Of a DNA stretch of 64,000 nt, positions 11,535 through 22,621 are shown in pieces. How positions within the stretch are numbered: the first letter of the stretch is position 1; each line of letters starts with the position of its first letter. The notes beneath the pieces were generated by a model, which saw nothing but the letters and a program-made list of their open reading frames with translations, was not told the DNA's origin and searched no databases. The DNA lies in the NCBI GenBank assembly GCA_022559985.1, contig JAFJTR010000008.1, positions 124,001-188,000 of the forward strand, written 5' to 3'. The position numbers were made by a program, and so were the translations under genes. Source of the stretch: Parastagonospora avenae f. sp. tritici 18332-5 (lineage: Eukaryota > Ascomycota > Dothideomycetes > Pleosporales > Phaeosphaeriaceae).

Positions 11535-12715
11535 AAAAAATCTCTGCACCTCATCCTACCGATCCTTGCGCGGCCCCTCCGTTCGTAGCTCCGGTACAAA
11601 GTAGATGTATTAACGTATACAATCTAGTTCCAGTTGAGGAAGATCGTTTCAAGGACGTTCCCGAAAGAGTCTTCGGCCGCCAGCGTACAGCTACAAAAGG
11701 AGGTATACCTGTTAGGCCAGGCACAACGCGACTCAACAGCTGGCCTGTCATCACCAAGCCAAGGGTGAAGCACGAGCGGGAGTCAGATTTCGCTGGTTTG
11801 CTGGGCATGTTGTTTACTGGCGAAAGTACGGACGATAGCGATACGGAGACTATTGGCGCTGAGCACGCGTTTAGGCGGTCCTCTTCTTGAACTTATGCTA
11901 GGTTGCGAGAAACGGATGTGGGTGAAGAGGAGTATCATTTGGAAGCTGCCCAGCGGGCTTTGTCGAGTTGGAGTACCTGCTGTATACCCTATAGAATTAT
12001 CACAGTCAGTTTGGCAGGCACGACGAGTCACGCTAGTCGTTTTGATGGACAGTTGTAGTTTGATTGATATATCTTAATTGCTAACACGCGATGCATATCC
12101 TTCATTTGCATTTAGGGCTCGATAGGTGTGAAATCAAACACCGTGTCTGAGCTTCCTACGTACATCACAGATCCAAACAATGTAAAGGCACACGATCTCC
12201 TTTCCAGAAGGGACGCGGAGACGTATACGCCGAGCGACATTGATCCGTAAACGTACTAAGGCGACCCAGCAGAGATCATCAATCGCCGCGGCATTAGGCG
12301 CTTATTTACGTTCGTCATCACCAGCCACATCTCAACGAAGTCGACAATTTCCAGGCCAAACGACTCACATTGGAAGACAACAAGTTGCACAGGAAGGTGA
12401 AGCATCAATGTGACTGAGAACGCACCAATCACGACCGCCGTCTTCCGGATGACCTCCGGATGTGCTTACGTATAAAGCAATGCGGGCCGTCTTGCCTCAC
12501 TCGGGGCGGCGATACCCCGAGTTTCGACCCCACGAGCAGGGATCGTGGACTTGCAGCGAACATGTCGGCGTCTGCTTTCTGCCGCCGGCATGGTTCACAT
12601 GTTTCTTTCCTATATCTTCTGCATCTTGCGCGTGCGTTTCTAGCAATTGTGTGGTTCTGTAGCCTGTGCATACTGTGTTCAATCCTGTATCTGTACATTG
12701 AGATAAGTTTGCATA
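11535..12715. other. Spacer between FAR11 and the lactate dehydrogenase gene
   Basis: A frame from 11504 to 11890 overlaps the FAR11 end and stays open for 128 codons, but it lies in what should be the FAR11 3' untranslated region and resembles nothing I know. The rest (11900-12715) contains no convincing gene. The 5' leader of the next gene lies at its right end. Confidence 0.45.
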
Positions 12716-14356
12716 ATGGCGAAAGTGTTTGAGTTCGCTGAGGGTCTGTCGAGCTTCACCGCCCAAGCCGAGGAACAATCGCTAACATGACCGACAGTCG
12801 CAAAGCACAACACGGCGGAGAGCTGTTGGGTAATTCTCTACGGCAATGTCTATGATGTAACGCGATTTATTCCTGAACACCCTGGTGGCAGTAAAGTCAT
12901 CCTCCAACTCGCTGGCTCTGACGCGACTGACGAATATGATCCCATCCACCCGCCCGGCATACTCGAAGAGAACCTCAAGCCCGGAGACAAGCTTGGGACT
13001 ATCAACCCCGCCTCATTACCGAAGGAAGAGAAGACACCTGTGGAGACGGGAGAGGCACAGAATGAAGGACCCGTGGATCTAGACAGTATACTGAACATCG
13101 ACGAGATCGAAGAGGTGGCGACCAAGAACATAGCACACAAGGGATGGGCATACTACTACTCGGCCGCCGACGACCTAGCAAGCAAAGAATTCAACAACAG
13201 AGTATACCGCCAAATCCTCCTCCGCCCACGCGTCTTCGTCGACTGCACGCGCTGCGACACCTCAACATCCTTCATCGGCAACAAAGTCAAGCTCCCCATC
13301 TACGTCTCGCCCGCCGCCATGGCGCGCCTCGGCCACCCCGACGGTGAATGGGGCATCGCCCAAGCCTGCGAGAAATACGGCGCCATGCAAATCATCTCGC
13401 AAAACGCCTCCATGATCCCCGAGCAAATCGTCGCCGACGCCACCCCCGACCAGGTCTTCGGCTGGCAACTCTACGTCCAGAACGAGCGGCAAAAGAGTGA
13501 GGTTATACTCGCACGCATGAACAGCCTCGACGCAATCAAGTTCATTTGCCTCACGCTCGACGCCCCCGTCCCAGGCAAACGCGAACACGACGAGCGCAGC
13601 AAAAACGTCGCGTCGAACCTGCCTGTGCGCGCCGCGGTCCAGGAGGACCAGAGCGTCAGCAAAACCAGCCCGGAGCCCAAGAAACCCAAGTACATGGGCG
13701 TCGGGCAGAGTCTCTTCTGGGGCACCGCCGCGGACCTAACATGGCGCACTACGCTCCCCTGGCTCGCCAAACACACACATAAACCGATTGTCCTCAAGGG
13801 CATCCAGACACACGAAGACGCGTATCTCGCGTCGCTGTATGCGCCGCAGGTCAAGGCGATTATCTTGTCGAACCATGGGGGCAGGGCGCTGGATACCGCG
13901 CCGCCGGCTGTACATACGCTGTTGGAGATTCGCAAGTATTGCCCTGAGGTGTTTGATCGCATTGAGGTGTGGGTGGATGGCGGGATTAAGCGCGGCACGG
14001 ATGTTGTCAAGGCGTTGTGTTTGGGCGCGAGGGGGGTGGGTGTGGGGAGGGCGGCGTTGTTTGGGTTGGGCGCGGGGGGGAAGGAGGGTGTTGCGAGGGT
14101 TTTGGAAAGTAAGTTTATACATTTTGTCATTGCTGCAGGGAGAGTGTGACAGCACTTTTCTTCTGCTTGAGAGAAGATGTCGGTTGTGCTAACAAGTGTG
14201 ACAGTTTTGAAAGCGGAGACCGAGACGTGTATGCGTCTGTTGGGAGTGGAGAGGGTTGAAGATCTAGGTATGCAGCATATCAACACGAGGGCTGTGGAGA
14301 GGGATATTTGGGATGGACCGGGGCTGGAGAGGGCGAGTTTGAAGGCGAAGTTGTAG
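12716..14356 (+). CDS. CYB2: Cytochrome b2-type L-lactate dehydrogenase (FMN), no presequence
   Basis: Three exons, 12716-12743 (28 nt), 12798-14108 and 14205-14356, encode 496 residues. Residues 1-80 form a cytochrome b5-like heme domain with axial His37 (HPGG) and His60 (DPIHPP). The FMN-dependent alpha-hydroxy acid dehydrogenase barrel follows from about 115: PAAMARLGHPDGE, QLYV, a Lys343 in VLKGI, the catalytic SNHGGR motif (His369, Arg372) and DGGIKRG. Such enzymes oxidise L-lactate to pyruvate and pass electrons through heme to cytochrome c. Unlike yeast Cyb2 (591 residues with an intermembrane-space presequence), this protein starts directly with the heme domain, so it is probably cytosolic or may use another acceptor. 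First intron donor is GTCTGT, slightly weak, but it is needed for the heme domain start. Confidence 0.9.
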
Positions 14357-14786
14357 CTTGTCACATCAAATTGTGTCTTCTCTCACGAGACGTCGTTGAT
14401 TCTTCCGCGGTTCGTTCACTCTTTCCTGCTATTACCCCAGAGAGATTGCGCATAGACTGCGTGCATATTCCTATTTTGTCCATTCACCTAAGGGTCTTGC
14501 GGATTTCCCTTCTGCTCCTCAATGGCAGCGCATCATCCTTTTCATACGATAGGTTATGTGCCACTCACTCGTCAGCACTGCTGATTGGTTGTCGTCTGTT
14601 TGCTCTACTCTTCTCTTACTTACAAAATTGTGCTGCAAAGCCGCCGCGTCTCCATTTGCTCCTTCTCCATCTCGGCAAGGTGAGATTGCCGATTTGCCGC
14701 GCATCCATCTGCTCTTTCTTTCTCGCACCACACGTGCCCAAAGTCTTCAATCTGATCATTAGTCGTCTGCGCCACCATCGCCAACT
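14357..14786. other. Spacer downstream of lactate dehydrogenase gene
   Basis: Pyrimidine-rich towards the right, probably the promoter and leader of the next plus-strand gene. No coding signal is seen. Confidence 0.5.
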
Positions 14787-15936
14787 ATGACAGCTGTCTT
14801 ATTTACGCCACGAGAGCGTCAGCTCCCAACCTGCCCCCGCGAGGACTTCGAATCGATCACCATTGGCATGTCGCAACCTGCTAGTTCCGCCGAACCTTCC
14901 CTACTCACTTTTTCTGCCGAGATCCGCAATTCTGTGTACGAAATATTGTTTCACGTCCCTGTTGGAATCAGGATCACCCCCTCAGAGTACTACTCCATGA
15001 GGCAAAGCTTCGAGAGCGGCCATGTACTACAAGACATCGTTGAAGGGCTACCGCTATTGTCCGTGAGTGGCCAGGTCCCGTACTACCTTCAAAGAAAGCT
15101 TTACTGACTTTGTGCCCTCATCACTAGACCTGCCGACAGATATATCACGAAGCCGCAATTACGCTGTTCTCGAGCAATACCTGGATAGTTGCGAGATGCG
15201 TTCGCAGCATGTACGGATATGACCTCGATGGCGTCATCCGGCAAGCCCCTGGAGCTGCTCGCATGCTTAGCAAGTTTGGAACACGTGGAGATATGATTAG
15301 AAAAGTCTGCATCGACCTAGACAAGACATGTCCATATGATTCCCTGCCACATATGTCGAGCGGGGTGTTTGACGTGTACACAGATGTGGAGCATGGCTTG
15401 CCAATGTTGGGGCTGCTGCGAGGGCTTCGACATCATCCGAACTTGAGGTGCACTTTGTGCATCCCATGAACAAGGCACATCATGACTATCATTCAGTATA
15501 CGGCCCAAGCAAGTGGGGGACTGGCTGCAACCCTGAGCTACTCGGTACGATATTAAGCACGCTTAGGCACGACCCTCTGGGATTATGGAAATATGGCGGA
15601 CTAGTTAAAGAGGTCTGGGTCCAGCGCAATGGCACCAGAGGCTGCGTGGACTGGGGCTTTGAAGGGAAGCATATGCAACGCTTCTCTATTTCTGCTTCAG
15701 GCGGGTCCCTACAATGGGCAGAAGAAACAGCAGAGCTCCCTCCGCTCGCTCTGTTGAAACTACCGTGGCATATACTGTCAAAAATTTTGAATGAGCTTCT
15801 ATGCGCAGCGAAGTACAAGAGAATCGGGAAGGCCATCTGGGATCTAGATGCGAGAAAAATGACTGGACCATCCCTCGCATCTCTGCAACTTTGCCGTACG
15901 CTCCGGACGATATACTACTACGAATTCTGGATGTGA
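14787..15936 (+). pseudogene. F-box/2EXR-like protein gene with a frameshift
   Basis: Exon 1 (14787-15062) carries LLTFSAEIRNSVYEILFHVP, a typical LPxEIRNxIYELLF opening of fungal F-box/2EXR-like proteins. A 65 nt intron leads to an exon at 15128 with TCRQIYHEAAITLFSSNTW, also family-typical. Near 15442-15450 the protein-like reading jumps to another frame: HHPNL is followed by VHFVHPMNKAHHDY only after adding one base. The second frame then stays open and protein-like to the stop at 15934-15936. No intron of suitable length restores the frame. This is either a recent one-base deletion that broke the gene or an assembly error. Substrate-adaptor function for such proteins is only inferred. Confidence 0.55.
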
Positions 15937-15954
15937 GCCTCACACACTATTCGA

Positions 15955-16284
15955 CTAGGCAGTAGTGCTGCTTGCACGGACTTTAGTGGATTCCTGGCTC
16001 TTGGTGAATTTTGGGGTATTGGACCTTTCGACGAGAGGTGTGGGAGAGGGATCAAGTGGAACAGTGAGGTGGAGATTCTTCTCAACTTTGATCTGGAAAT
16101 AGACGCTAGATTGGAGGACATTCGCATCGACATGGCTCCCTTTTTGGGTGTCACTACGAGGTGCAGGAACCAGGCGCAGGTGACCGTGTGCATTACCGGC
16201 GCATAACCCACACCCCGTCTCCAGATGACCATATCGATGGGGCAATGTAAAGCGCTTAGATTGAAAGCGCTGCAGGGCACTCAT
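15955..16284 (-). CDS. Small unknown protein, 109 residues
   Basis: An intronless frame from ATG 16284 to a stop at 15955, convergent with the frameshifted gene and only 18 bp from its stop. The product starts MSALQRFQSKRFTLPHRYGH, has a Cys-Gly-rich spot (GCGLCAGNAHGH) and a Ser/Thr/Pro-rich tail. No signal peptide, membrane segment or known domain is visible. The frame could be extended upstream only by non-ATG codons. The open length is modest, so it may be antisense noise of the neighbour's 3' region. Function unknown. Confidence 0.35.
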   Translation of the reverse strand: MSALQRFQSKRFTLPHRYGHLETGCGLCAGNAHGHLRLVPAPRSDTQKGSHVDANVLQSSVYFQIKVEKNLHLTVPLDPSPTPLVERSNTPKFTKSQESTKVRASSTTA

Positions 16285-18639
16285 CTTTACAATTCCAATT
16301 ATGAACCCTGGGGTGAATGTGCGCCTATCTGGATCAATGGCCGGTTCGAACTTGTTGGCAAGAAAGCGACTGGGAAATAGGAATAGGCACAAGCCTCGTT
16401 ATGAGCGCTTATCGGCTTTTTTAGTCAATCGCGCATGAGAGCCGGCGCAGAAGGATCCTTCATTGCAGTCAGTCTGCCAGAGGAATTTCTGTCTCTCAAC
16501 CTCTTTCCTTTCATAGTCAACATGGCACAACTGGGGAAAACAGGCAATTCCACGACCTGTCAAACCTTCAACAGCGGATAATCAAAACCTTTTTTCCCTC
16601 CATCCAAAGAGCGCAACAACATGCATCTCATTCTAACCGAATCTTAGTGTGGATTACGTGCGCGTCCACGTACACCTGCTAGGCACCTGCCGCGTAAGTG
16701 CGATCCCCAACTCCTCTGGGAAATCCTCACAAAGTTCTCGAAATACTCACAAGCGCTCCTTCGCCGACTGCAACGGGAAGCTCACTATGTATACTGACGA
16801 CTCAGGCTGCATGAATATCCACAGTGCGAGTGCCTGAAGGATTGTGGCTGATGCATGTGGGGCTATCATACGACCTTTATCCTGATGGCTTTACGTGCGG
16901 CGTGGAAAATGTAATGTTCCTGGTGCAGATCAATGTTACCTCGTGGTTGGTCTTTATGGGCCGAATGCGCACACACGTGAGGCTATGCATGTACATCGTC
17001 TCGGCGCTTTATTCCGTGCAGGTCAGAGGGAGATCAGAGTACGAGAACCGGTTTTTGGTCAGACAAGACGGCGTGGTATATACTTTGGTCTGGCCGAAGA
17101 AGAGCCGGGAGACATGTGAATGGTTTATTGCGATCGGGCATTGATAAGTGGAAGACAACATTGCATCTGATTGTCGTGCTTGGCTCCAATGGGTTCGGAG
17201 TGCAACCCTTGTCTCTTCAGTCTTCGTCCTCAGACTCAAGTCGACGTTCTTCGTGGAGTCTCCTATCTTGCCAAGGGCGCCAACGCCGGCAAGCAACCCT
17301 CGACCCTACTCGAGGGCTTTGAAACGTTGTTGGGTAAAGCCGTTCATCTAAAACGGTAACAGACGATGGAGTGACCTGGAATCCCAGTGCATATCTGATG
17401 CTGCACTAAGGTCCAGCCAACCGGACTTCAGCCCTACTCACCGTCGGCTCGACCCTTTCAACGCTGCTGCGCATATGCCACGAGTACGCCTGCCTGATCA
17501 GGCACACCCGGCCAGCGCAACTGCCGGTCCCAAGCTCATGCGCGTGCTCGAGAATCGTGAAGTTGTTGGCCGGTCACAGCTGTATTCAAAGCCCGACGTC
17601 TGCACTGCGCCTTGTGACCATGTATCCGACGCAGAGGATAAGGGCGTTTAATGACGTTACGTGGATCGACGGAAAACGAAACAGGAAACACGCTAGAAGG
17701 CCGGTCCTGATTTCGCACCAGCCAACTGGTACACATCTGACCGTCCTCATCCACTACGCAGCAAATCAGCCTTCATAATTCAGCTACGGCACGTTTCTAA
17801 GACCGAGTCTGCTACGGAGGACCTCTCCGGCTGTGGCGGCACCTTTGCTTTAGCTGCCTCGCATGCGATGCCATTATAGTCCATGGTCTTCCATACCGGG
17901 CTTTCAGCATCGGGAGCACTGTCAGCACCGACGTGGGGATCTCCATGTCGGGGCATGACGGCTCGTAGGGCGTTGAAACTGTATCCGAGAGCTTTGAACT
18001 GCGGGAGGGCAAGCGCATTAGTCGAATCGACTCGTAGTCGCGAGGCGCTCCAGCCAAGACCATGTCCGTTGTTTGTTGCCATGCGGTGTAAGGCAGAAAC
18101 TGACATGCGCGGAAACGAGGCATTAACCAGCGGGCGCGATGCCGTGCAGCCAGCGCATCGAATGGCGGGACGTAGTTGGTCAGGGCTACGGAGCCTAAAC
18201 AATGAACTGACTTCTTCACGATATCTCGGGAGGACCCCGCTACTGACTGTTAGGCCCGTCATTCGAGTCGCTTCTCCAAGTGGCTGTGCCGCTTCACTAT
18301 TCCTAGCAGTGAGAAATGAGGACTTGCGGACCTGTGCGGACCCTTTCATTCTGCGGAGTACATAAAGACCCTGAAGCCTGGGTTGTTGTTTCGAAACTCA
18401 GCTGCCGCTTGCCTATCATCATCGCCCTTAGCAATTTACCTATAACTTGGTTGCGCCTTTACTTCTACTTCTTGCCCCCGGAACATTTTTTCTTGTACAC
18501 CATATCCCCAACCTATATTCCACATCCACCAACTATAATTCAATCCTTTCGAATTCTGACGATACTTTCCCCTGGTGCTGCGCGCGATTCGTCGGCTATC
18601 CTTTCCGCCCGCTTCATCCGACCCGACCAACTCCACAAC
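16285..18639. other. 2.3 kb region with broken frames, no firm gene
   Basis: Between 16650 and 17360 three plus-strand frames trade off every 50-100 codons with intervening stops (for example 16895-17119, then 17171-17359 in the same frame), which could be a decayed gene but matches nothing I recognise. From 17780 to 18365 a GC-rich block is open on both strands at once (189 codons minus, 160 codons plus), which usually reflects base composition. The part from 18370 to 18639 is pyrimidine-rich and is probably the promoter and leader of the zinc-finger microprotein gene. Confidence 0.4.
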
Positions 18640-18783
18640 ATGAAGGACTGCCCAAATTGCCGCGGAAATGGCACGACAAAGTGCGACGACTGCAACGGCA
18701 AAGGCTGCCAAAGTTGCAAGCGATCAGGCACCAAAAAATGCGATGTTTGCGAGGGCCAAGGAGCGATTCATACCGATCACTAG
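18640..18783 (+). CDS. 47-residue DnaJ-type cysteine-rich zinc-finger microprotein
   Basis: An intronless 48-codon frame starting MKDCPNCRGNG after a long pyrimidine-rich leader. It contains four CxxC knuckles in order: CPNCRGNG (4-11), CDDCNGKG (15-22), CQSCKRSG (23-30) and CDVCEGQG (34-41), then AIHTDH and the stop. This is the CxxCxGxG pattern of the DnaJ/Hsp40 cysteine-rich domain, which binds two zinc ions by pairing motifs 1 with 4 and 2 with 3. Here spacing is compressed and the J-domain and the substrate-binding domains are absent, so the whole protein is essentially the zinc finger. Free-standing versions occur as thiol-redox or assembly factors (plant BSD2-like, for instance). No targeting signal is visible. 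Too short for most annotation pipelines. Function unknown. Confidence 0.7.
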   Translation: MKDCPNCRGNGTTKCDDCNGKGCQSCKRSGTKKCDVCEGQGAIHTDH

Positions 18784-19614
18784 ACCGCAAGCTGCGACTG
18801 GCTTCTACGATCGACAATAGCAATTTTATACAAACCTGCTCAGCTGGAACTACAGACATATTCTGGTACGTTTTACTTGCCAGCCTGGAGATTAGAAGGA
18901 AGCGGGTGCTGCTTGCCTTAGTGGAGGCTATGCAACATTAAAGCTTCCTGCGCCCTTTGACCACCGACGCATCCGAATAATGAAGCGGTCGCTATCACTC
19001 AGCCCCCACTGACAATACGACAGATCTTCATCATCTCATCTCCTTCCTTCGTATCAAAATTTCGTTTCCTTATTGCCACCAACCCAACCTTATCGGTGCG
19101 CAGGCGCAACACGAACGCGGGCAGACACAGAAAAACAATCCAAATGGTCAAAGTGTGGGGGAGGTGCTGAAGCAGAGTAGCCGCCGAATAACGGCCGCAA
19201 CTGCATGCCACAATCACGTGCATAAGGTTTTATACCCAACAAGGCAATTTCCGAGCCTTTCCGATTCTGTTATTCGCACGGGGCGTCATATAGACTTTTC
19301 TTATTGGGTGGTATTTGCTGTATTTCGGAGGATTCGTTGGGTTTCATGGAATTGTGGGAGTTACGTGGACGTGGGTGGCAGATCTGTAGGGATGACGTGG
19401 TGATGGGCAATTCATCGTCTGGGGTTCATCCGGCCCGAATGACAACACCGTGCACTTGCGTTTCATCTCTTCTGGCCGACTGTCGTCCTCTCAGCCCTTT
19501 CCTCGCTCCACTGACGTGTGAAAGGCCCTAACCAAAAAAAGTTCTTGACGTTACATTTGCACATGCGCATGTATCTCATTTACTTCTCGCCAAGCTGCAA
19601 AAAGATGACAAAAA
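18784..19614. other. Region downstream of microprotein gene
   Basis: Probably its 3' untranslated region, then spacer. A perfect Cbf1-type octamer (ATCACGTG, 19213-19220) lies here but occurs at about chance frequency in a window this size. No gene seen. Confidence 0.4.
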
Positions 19615-19818
19615 ATGGAAAGATGGTATGGTAATTCCGATACCGGGAACTTTTACAATGTTAGAATTTCAGCTTTTGAAGGTGGCAAGTGGATTATATC
19701 GTACTCGAACCCGGGTCTTTCCGGCGCCTTCGTCTCATTTCCGGACTTGAAAGCGGAATATCCTAACCGCTGGACTATATCGGACGAATCTTTTGTGATC
19801 TCTGTATTTAATAGCTAG
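19615..19818 (+). CDS. Candidate 67-residue orphan protein
   Basis: An ATG at 19615 opens a 68-codon frame rich in aromatic residues (MERWYGNSDTGNFYNVRIS, then GGKWIISYSNPG and PNRWTISDESF). Alternating hydrophobic and polar residues suggest beta strands. There is no signal peptide, no cysteine and no domain I recognise. Base composition is lower in GC than in neighbouring genes, which may mean a young or transferred gene, or simply non-coding DNA that happens to be open. Kept because the residue mix is more protein-like than other short frames nearby. It lies on the plus strand, convergent with the AA9 gene. Confidence 0.3.
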   Translation: MERWYGNSDTGNFYNVRISAFEGGKWIISYSNPGLSGAFVSFPDLKAEYPNRWTISDESFVISVFNS

Positions 19819-20274
19819 ATAATGGGCCTACAAACGTATACTACAGAACTTATGGGGTGTGAAATGGTTTGAGTGAATGTTGTGCGTGGGCTGTGTTGTA
19901 TTGTGGGGTATCTGTAGTGGATCGGTCACCCAAGCGAGAACCCTGCGCCAGTGTTGTGATGATTCACCACCCGCACACTAGGCTGTCATTTGTTTGCACG
20001 AACAATGTCGCAGTAATACCGTCACTTCAGAGCAAATATGACTCTAACAAAGGAAAGTAATTAAAGCAACGCGTCTAGTCACGAGTCTCAGTATCATAGT
20101 GATGCACTTTCAAGATAGGAAGTTCATGCAACACTTGTCGTTGCTATAAAGATCGAGTCTATTTGACGACGAGAGGTAAATGTAAAGTCAGGTACAAGAA
20201 GTGAACATGTCATCCGATCATCCCCCGGCTTGCGTGGACAACTCCTACCCACCAGAGATCTCGCGACGCAACAC
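19819..20274. other. Convergent spacer
   Basis: Probably holds 3' untranslated sequence of the minus-strand AA9 gene (stop at 20275) on its right. Nothing else seen. Confidence 0.45.
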
Positions 20275-21406
20275 TTAGTTCCAGAAAGCTCGCGGGTGGC
20301 GGCGCACCCTGTAACCAGAGTAACTATCCGAAGACGAAGACGAAGATCCCGCAACCTTCTCGAGCCACGCGATAAAGGTGTCGAGAGTAAACTCCTTGGG
20401 CAGGCTGGAACCAGATCCCGCAGACGGTGCGGTAGACGCAATAGGAGCAGCAGAAGCAGCTTTGGTTGGCGCAGAAGTGGCAGATGGAGCGCTGCTTGAA
20501 GCGGGAGTAGGGGGTTTGGAGGAACCGGAACCAGAACCGGATGAAGATCCAGTGCCAGAGCTGGCGCCGCTGAAGAGTGCAAGGCCAGGAGGCTTGTAGC
20601 TGGTCATGTCGCCTGAGTAGATGCTGACCTTGATACCGGCGTCATCAGGAGTGTAGAGCTTGTCAGCTGTGACTCCTGCGGGCGTCGCTGTGCCGGAGCC
20701 TTCGACTTCGATGTTGATGCCTGGAGGTAGGCGTTAGTTCAACATTCGAGCATGATATTCGTTCTATTAACATACACTTGGGGTAGTTCTGAGCACCATT
20801 CTCCTGTCCAGCAGAGTGAAGAGCAATGATCTCGTGACGGAGCACGTATTGACCACTGGCAATACTCTCCGGGATAGTCACCGTCCAGGTCTGGTTGTTG
20901 GTAATGAGTTTAGCAGCAGCCCACTTGCCATTCTCAAAGCCGGCCTGGTCGATCTTGAAGAAGTTCAGGTCTTTGGAAGTAGCCTTGGTTGCATCATCGA
21001 CCTTTGCGAGGTAGTCGAGGACAGGTCCGACATGAGAATCCGGCCAAGCCGTCCACTGGATGTCGATGGTGCCACCAGCCTTAACCTTGGCAACCTTCGC
21101 ACCAGCTGTAGCGTCCTTGTGGCAAGCGATTTTCGTCACATCCTTGTACATGTCAGGTGAGACAAACCCGTTGTCTGCCTGATATCAGCATTTGCCATAC
21201 TTGTACTTCATAAATAGTGTTGACGTACCAAGGCACTCCGGGCAGGACCATTCAATGACTTCGGGAGAAGGTTTCTGATACTGGAAGGAGGGATCGTAGG
21301 CAGTATAGGCCTGTCCGTCGACCTTGATGCCGGCGAGATGGCCGTGAGCCTTGACCGAGGAGGCAAGGGCTCCGATAAGAGCAGCGACTTGGATCTTGGA
21401 AGGCAT
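20275..21406 (-). CDS. AA9 lytic polysaccharide monooxygenase (former GH61)
   Basis: Three exons, 21406-21229, 21174-20776 and 20720-20275, encode 340 residues. A 20-residue signal peptide ends KA/HGH, leaving His21 as the N-terminal residue of the copper histidine brace; the second brace His is His107 (DSHVGP). The family block LRHEIIALHSAGQENGAQNYP (172-191) holds the second-sphere His/Gln and the axial Tyr190. The catalytic domain ends near residue 225. A Ser/Thr/Pro/Gly linker follows, then a short conserved-looking tail (LPKEFTLDTFIAWLEKV) instead of a CBM1 cellulose-binding module, and a basic end. AA9 enzymes use O2 or H2O2 and a reductant to cleave cellulose or xyloglucan oxidatively outside the cell. 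The second exon start uses the downstream of two nearby AGs, the one that keeps frame. Confidence 0.93.
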
Positions 21407-22621
21407 TTTGCAATGATGACTTGAGAAGCGGATGGTTCGAATGAAAAGACTGTGTGTAACGATAACTTCGAGATCAACGAAGGTTCAAAAGAATGTAGCT
21501 TCAATCGATGAAGAACGAGCGAAAGTGGAAGTGAGTGACAAGTCGAAAGGACTGAATGACTGCGGTGAAGAAGCCATATCTGCTGGCAGCCATCTCCTCT
21601 TATACTGGATGCTACCCACACTTGTAAGAAAATACGACAAGGTGGGCCGCTGTTTAGTTGTCAAACCAATATTGTGCGTATGACAGAAGGGGCATTGCAC
21701 TATGGCGAAGCTTATTCACATTAAGCAGCGCAACTAAGCTTGAAGGGGATCTCGGCACGATGCTTGAGTGTTGCACATACAGCAAAGACTGCTAGATTCG
21801 GTGGTATCCCCTGGTTCGTGTAAGCTGCTCGGGGCGTTGAAACTTCCTCAAATGACATGAGTGGTGGAAATTTTGGCGCTAGGGGAAACGTGCGACATGT
21901 TCGCCTTCCCACCTCAATGCCTTGTGGGAAATCATCAGTGATAAGTCCGATTCATTGTGGACATCCTCTTCTGTACTCTGATGATGATGTTATGAAGGAA
22001 TGGAAAGGAGGCGATTGAGTTGAAGTTGGTAGCACTAGGACAGCAGCGAACAGATTTTGGCATGGCCTGTGGCCGTACCATCGTACCAGCGCATGCATGT
22101 TCCATTCCGTCATTTTCATGTACCTCAGTCGACCTTTTTCTGAAAAAACACCACTAGCTGCGGCTGTGCAGTTTGTTCCTGAGTCCCTCCTGTGGCGCGC
22201 TCCCAAGTTTGTTTCAAGATGACCCGGACCACAGAGCATATTCTGCTCGCAACTTGATTGCCAAAGAGTTGGAAACACCCATGAGATTCAATCACCGCGT
22301 AACACCGATAGATACCTCCCAGCGCCCATATCTTCTACACAAACGGTGTACATTTCCTCAAGTTTTCCCATCGATAACTCTGTCAGCCACACCTGAAACG
22401 CGCGGCATAAACGGCACACAAAAGTTTCTCATGCACAAAAGAAGCACCGACCGACGACACGTTTCAACTTCATTAATTTGGCCCACCACCACCGCCACAC
22501 ACACACCGATACCATTTCAAGATAGGAGGAATTGGCACTCGGCATCGAGAAACAAGCAACGGGGGTGACGGCTTGGACCGCGCACCGACAACCAGGCGCG
22601 TCATGCATCCCACGGACTCGA
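21407..22621. other. Upstream region of the AA9 gene
   Basis: Promoter of the AA9 gene on the left and the 3' side of the next minus-strand gene on the right. I see no gene and no repeat. Confidence 0.45.

Noticed and set aside
11504..11890. 128-codon plus-strand frame overlapping the FAR11 end
   Set aside because: It overlaps the end of FAR11 in another frame and continues into its likely 3' untranslated region; no recognisable domain.
12480..12560. tRNA-like TTTCGACCCC stretch
   Set aside because: The flanking bases do not form the acceptor, D and anticodon stems of a tRNA.
16649..17359. Possible decayed gene in alternating frames
   Set aside because: Stops every 50-100 codons and no family resemblance, so I could not tell it from random sequence.
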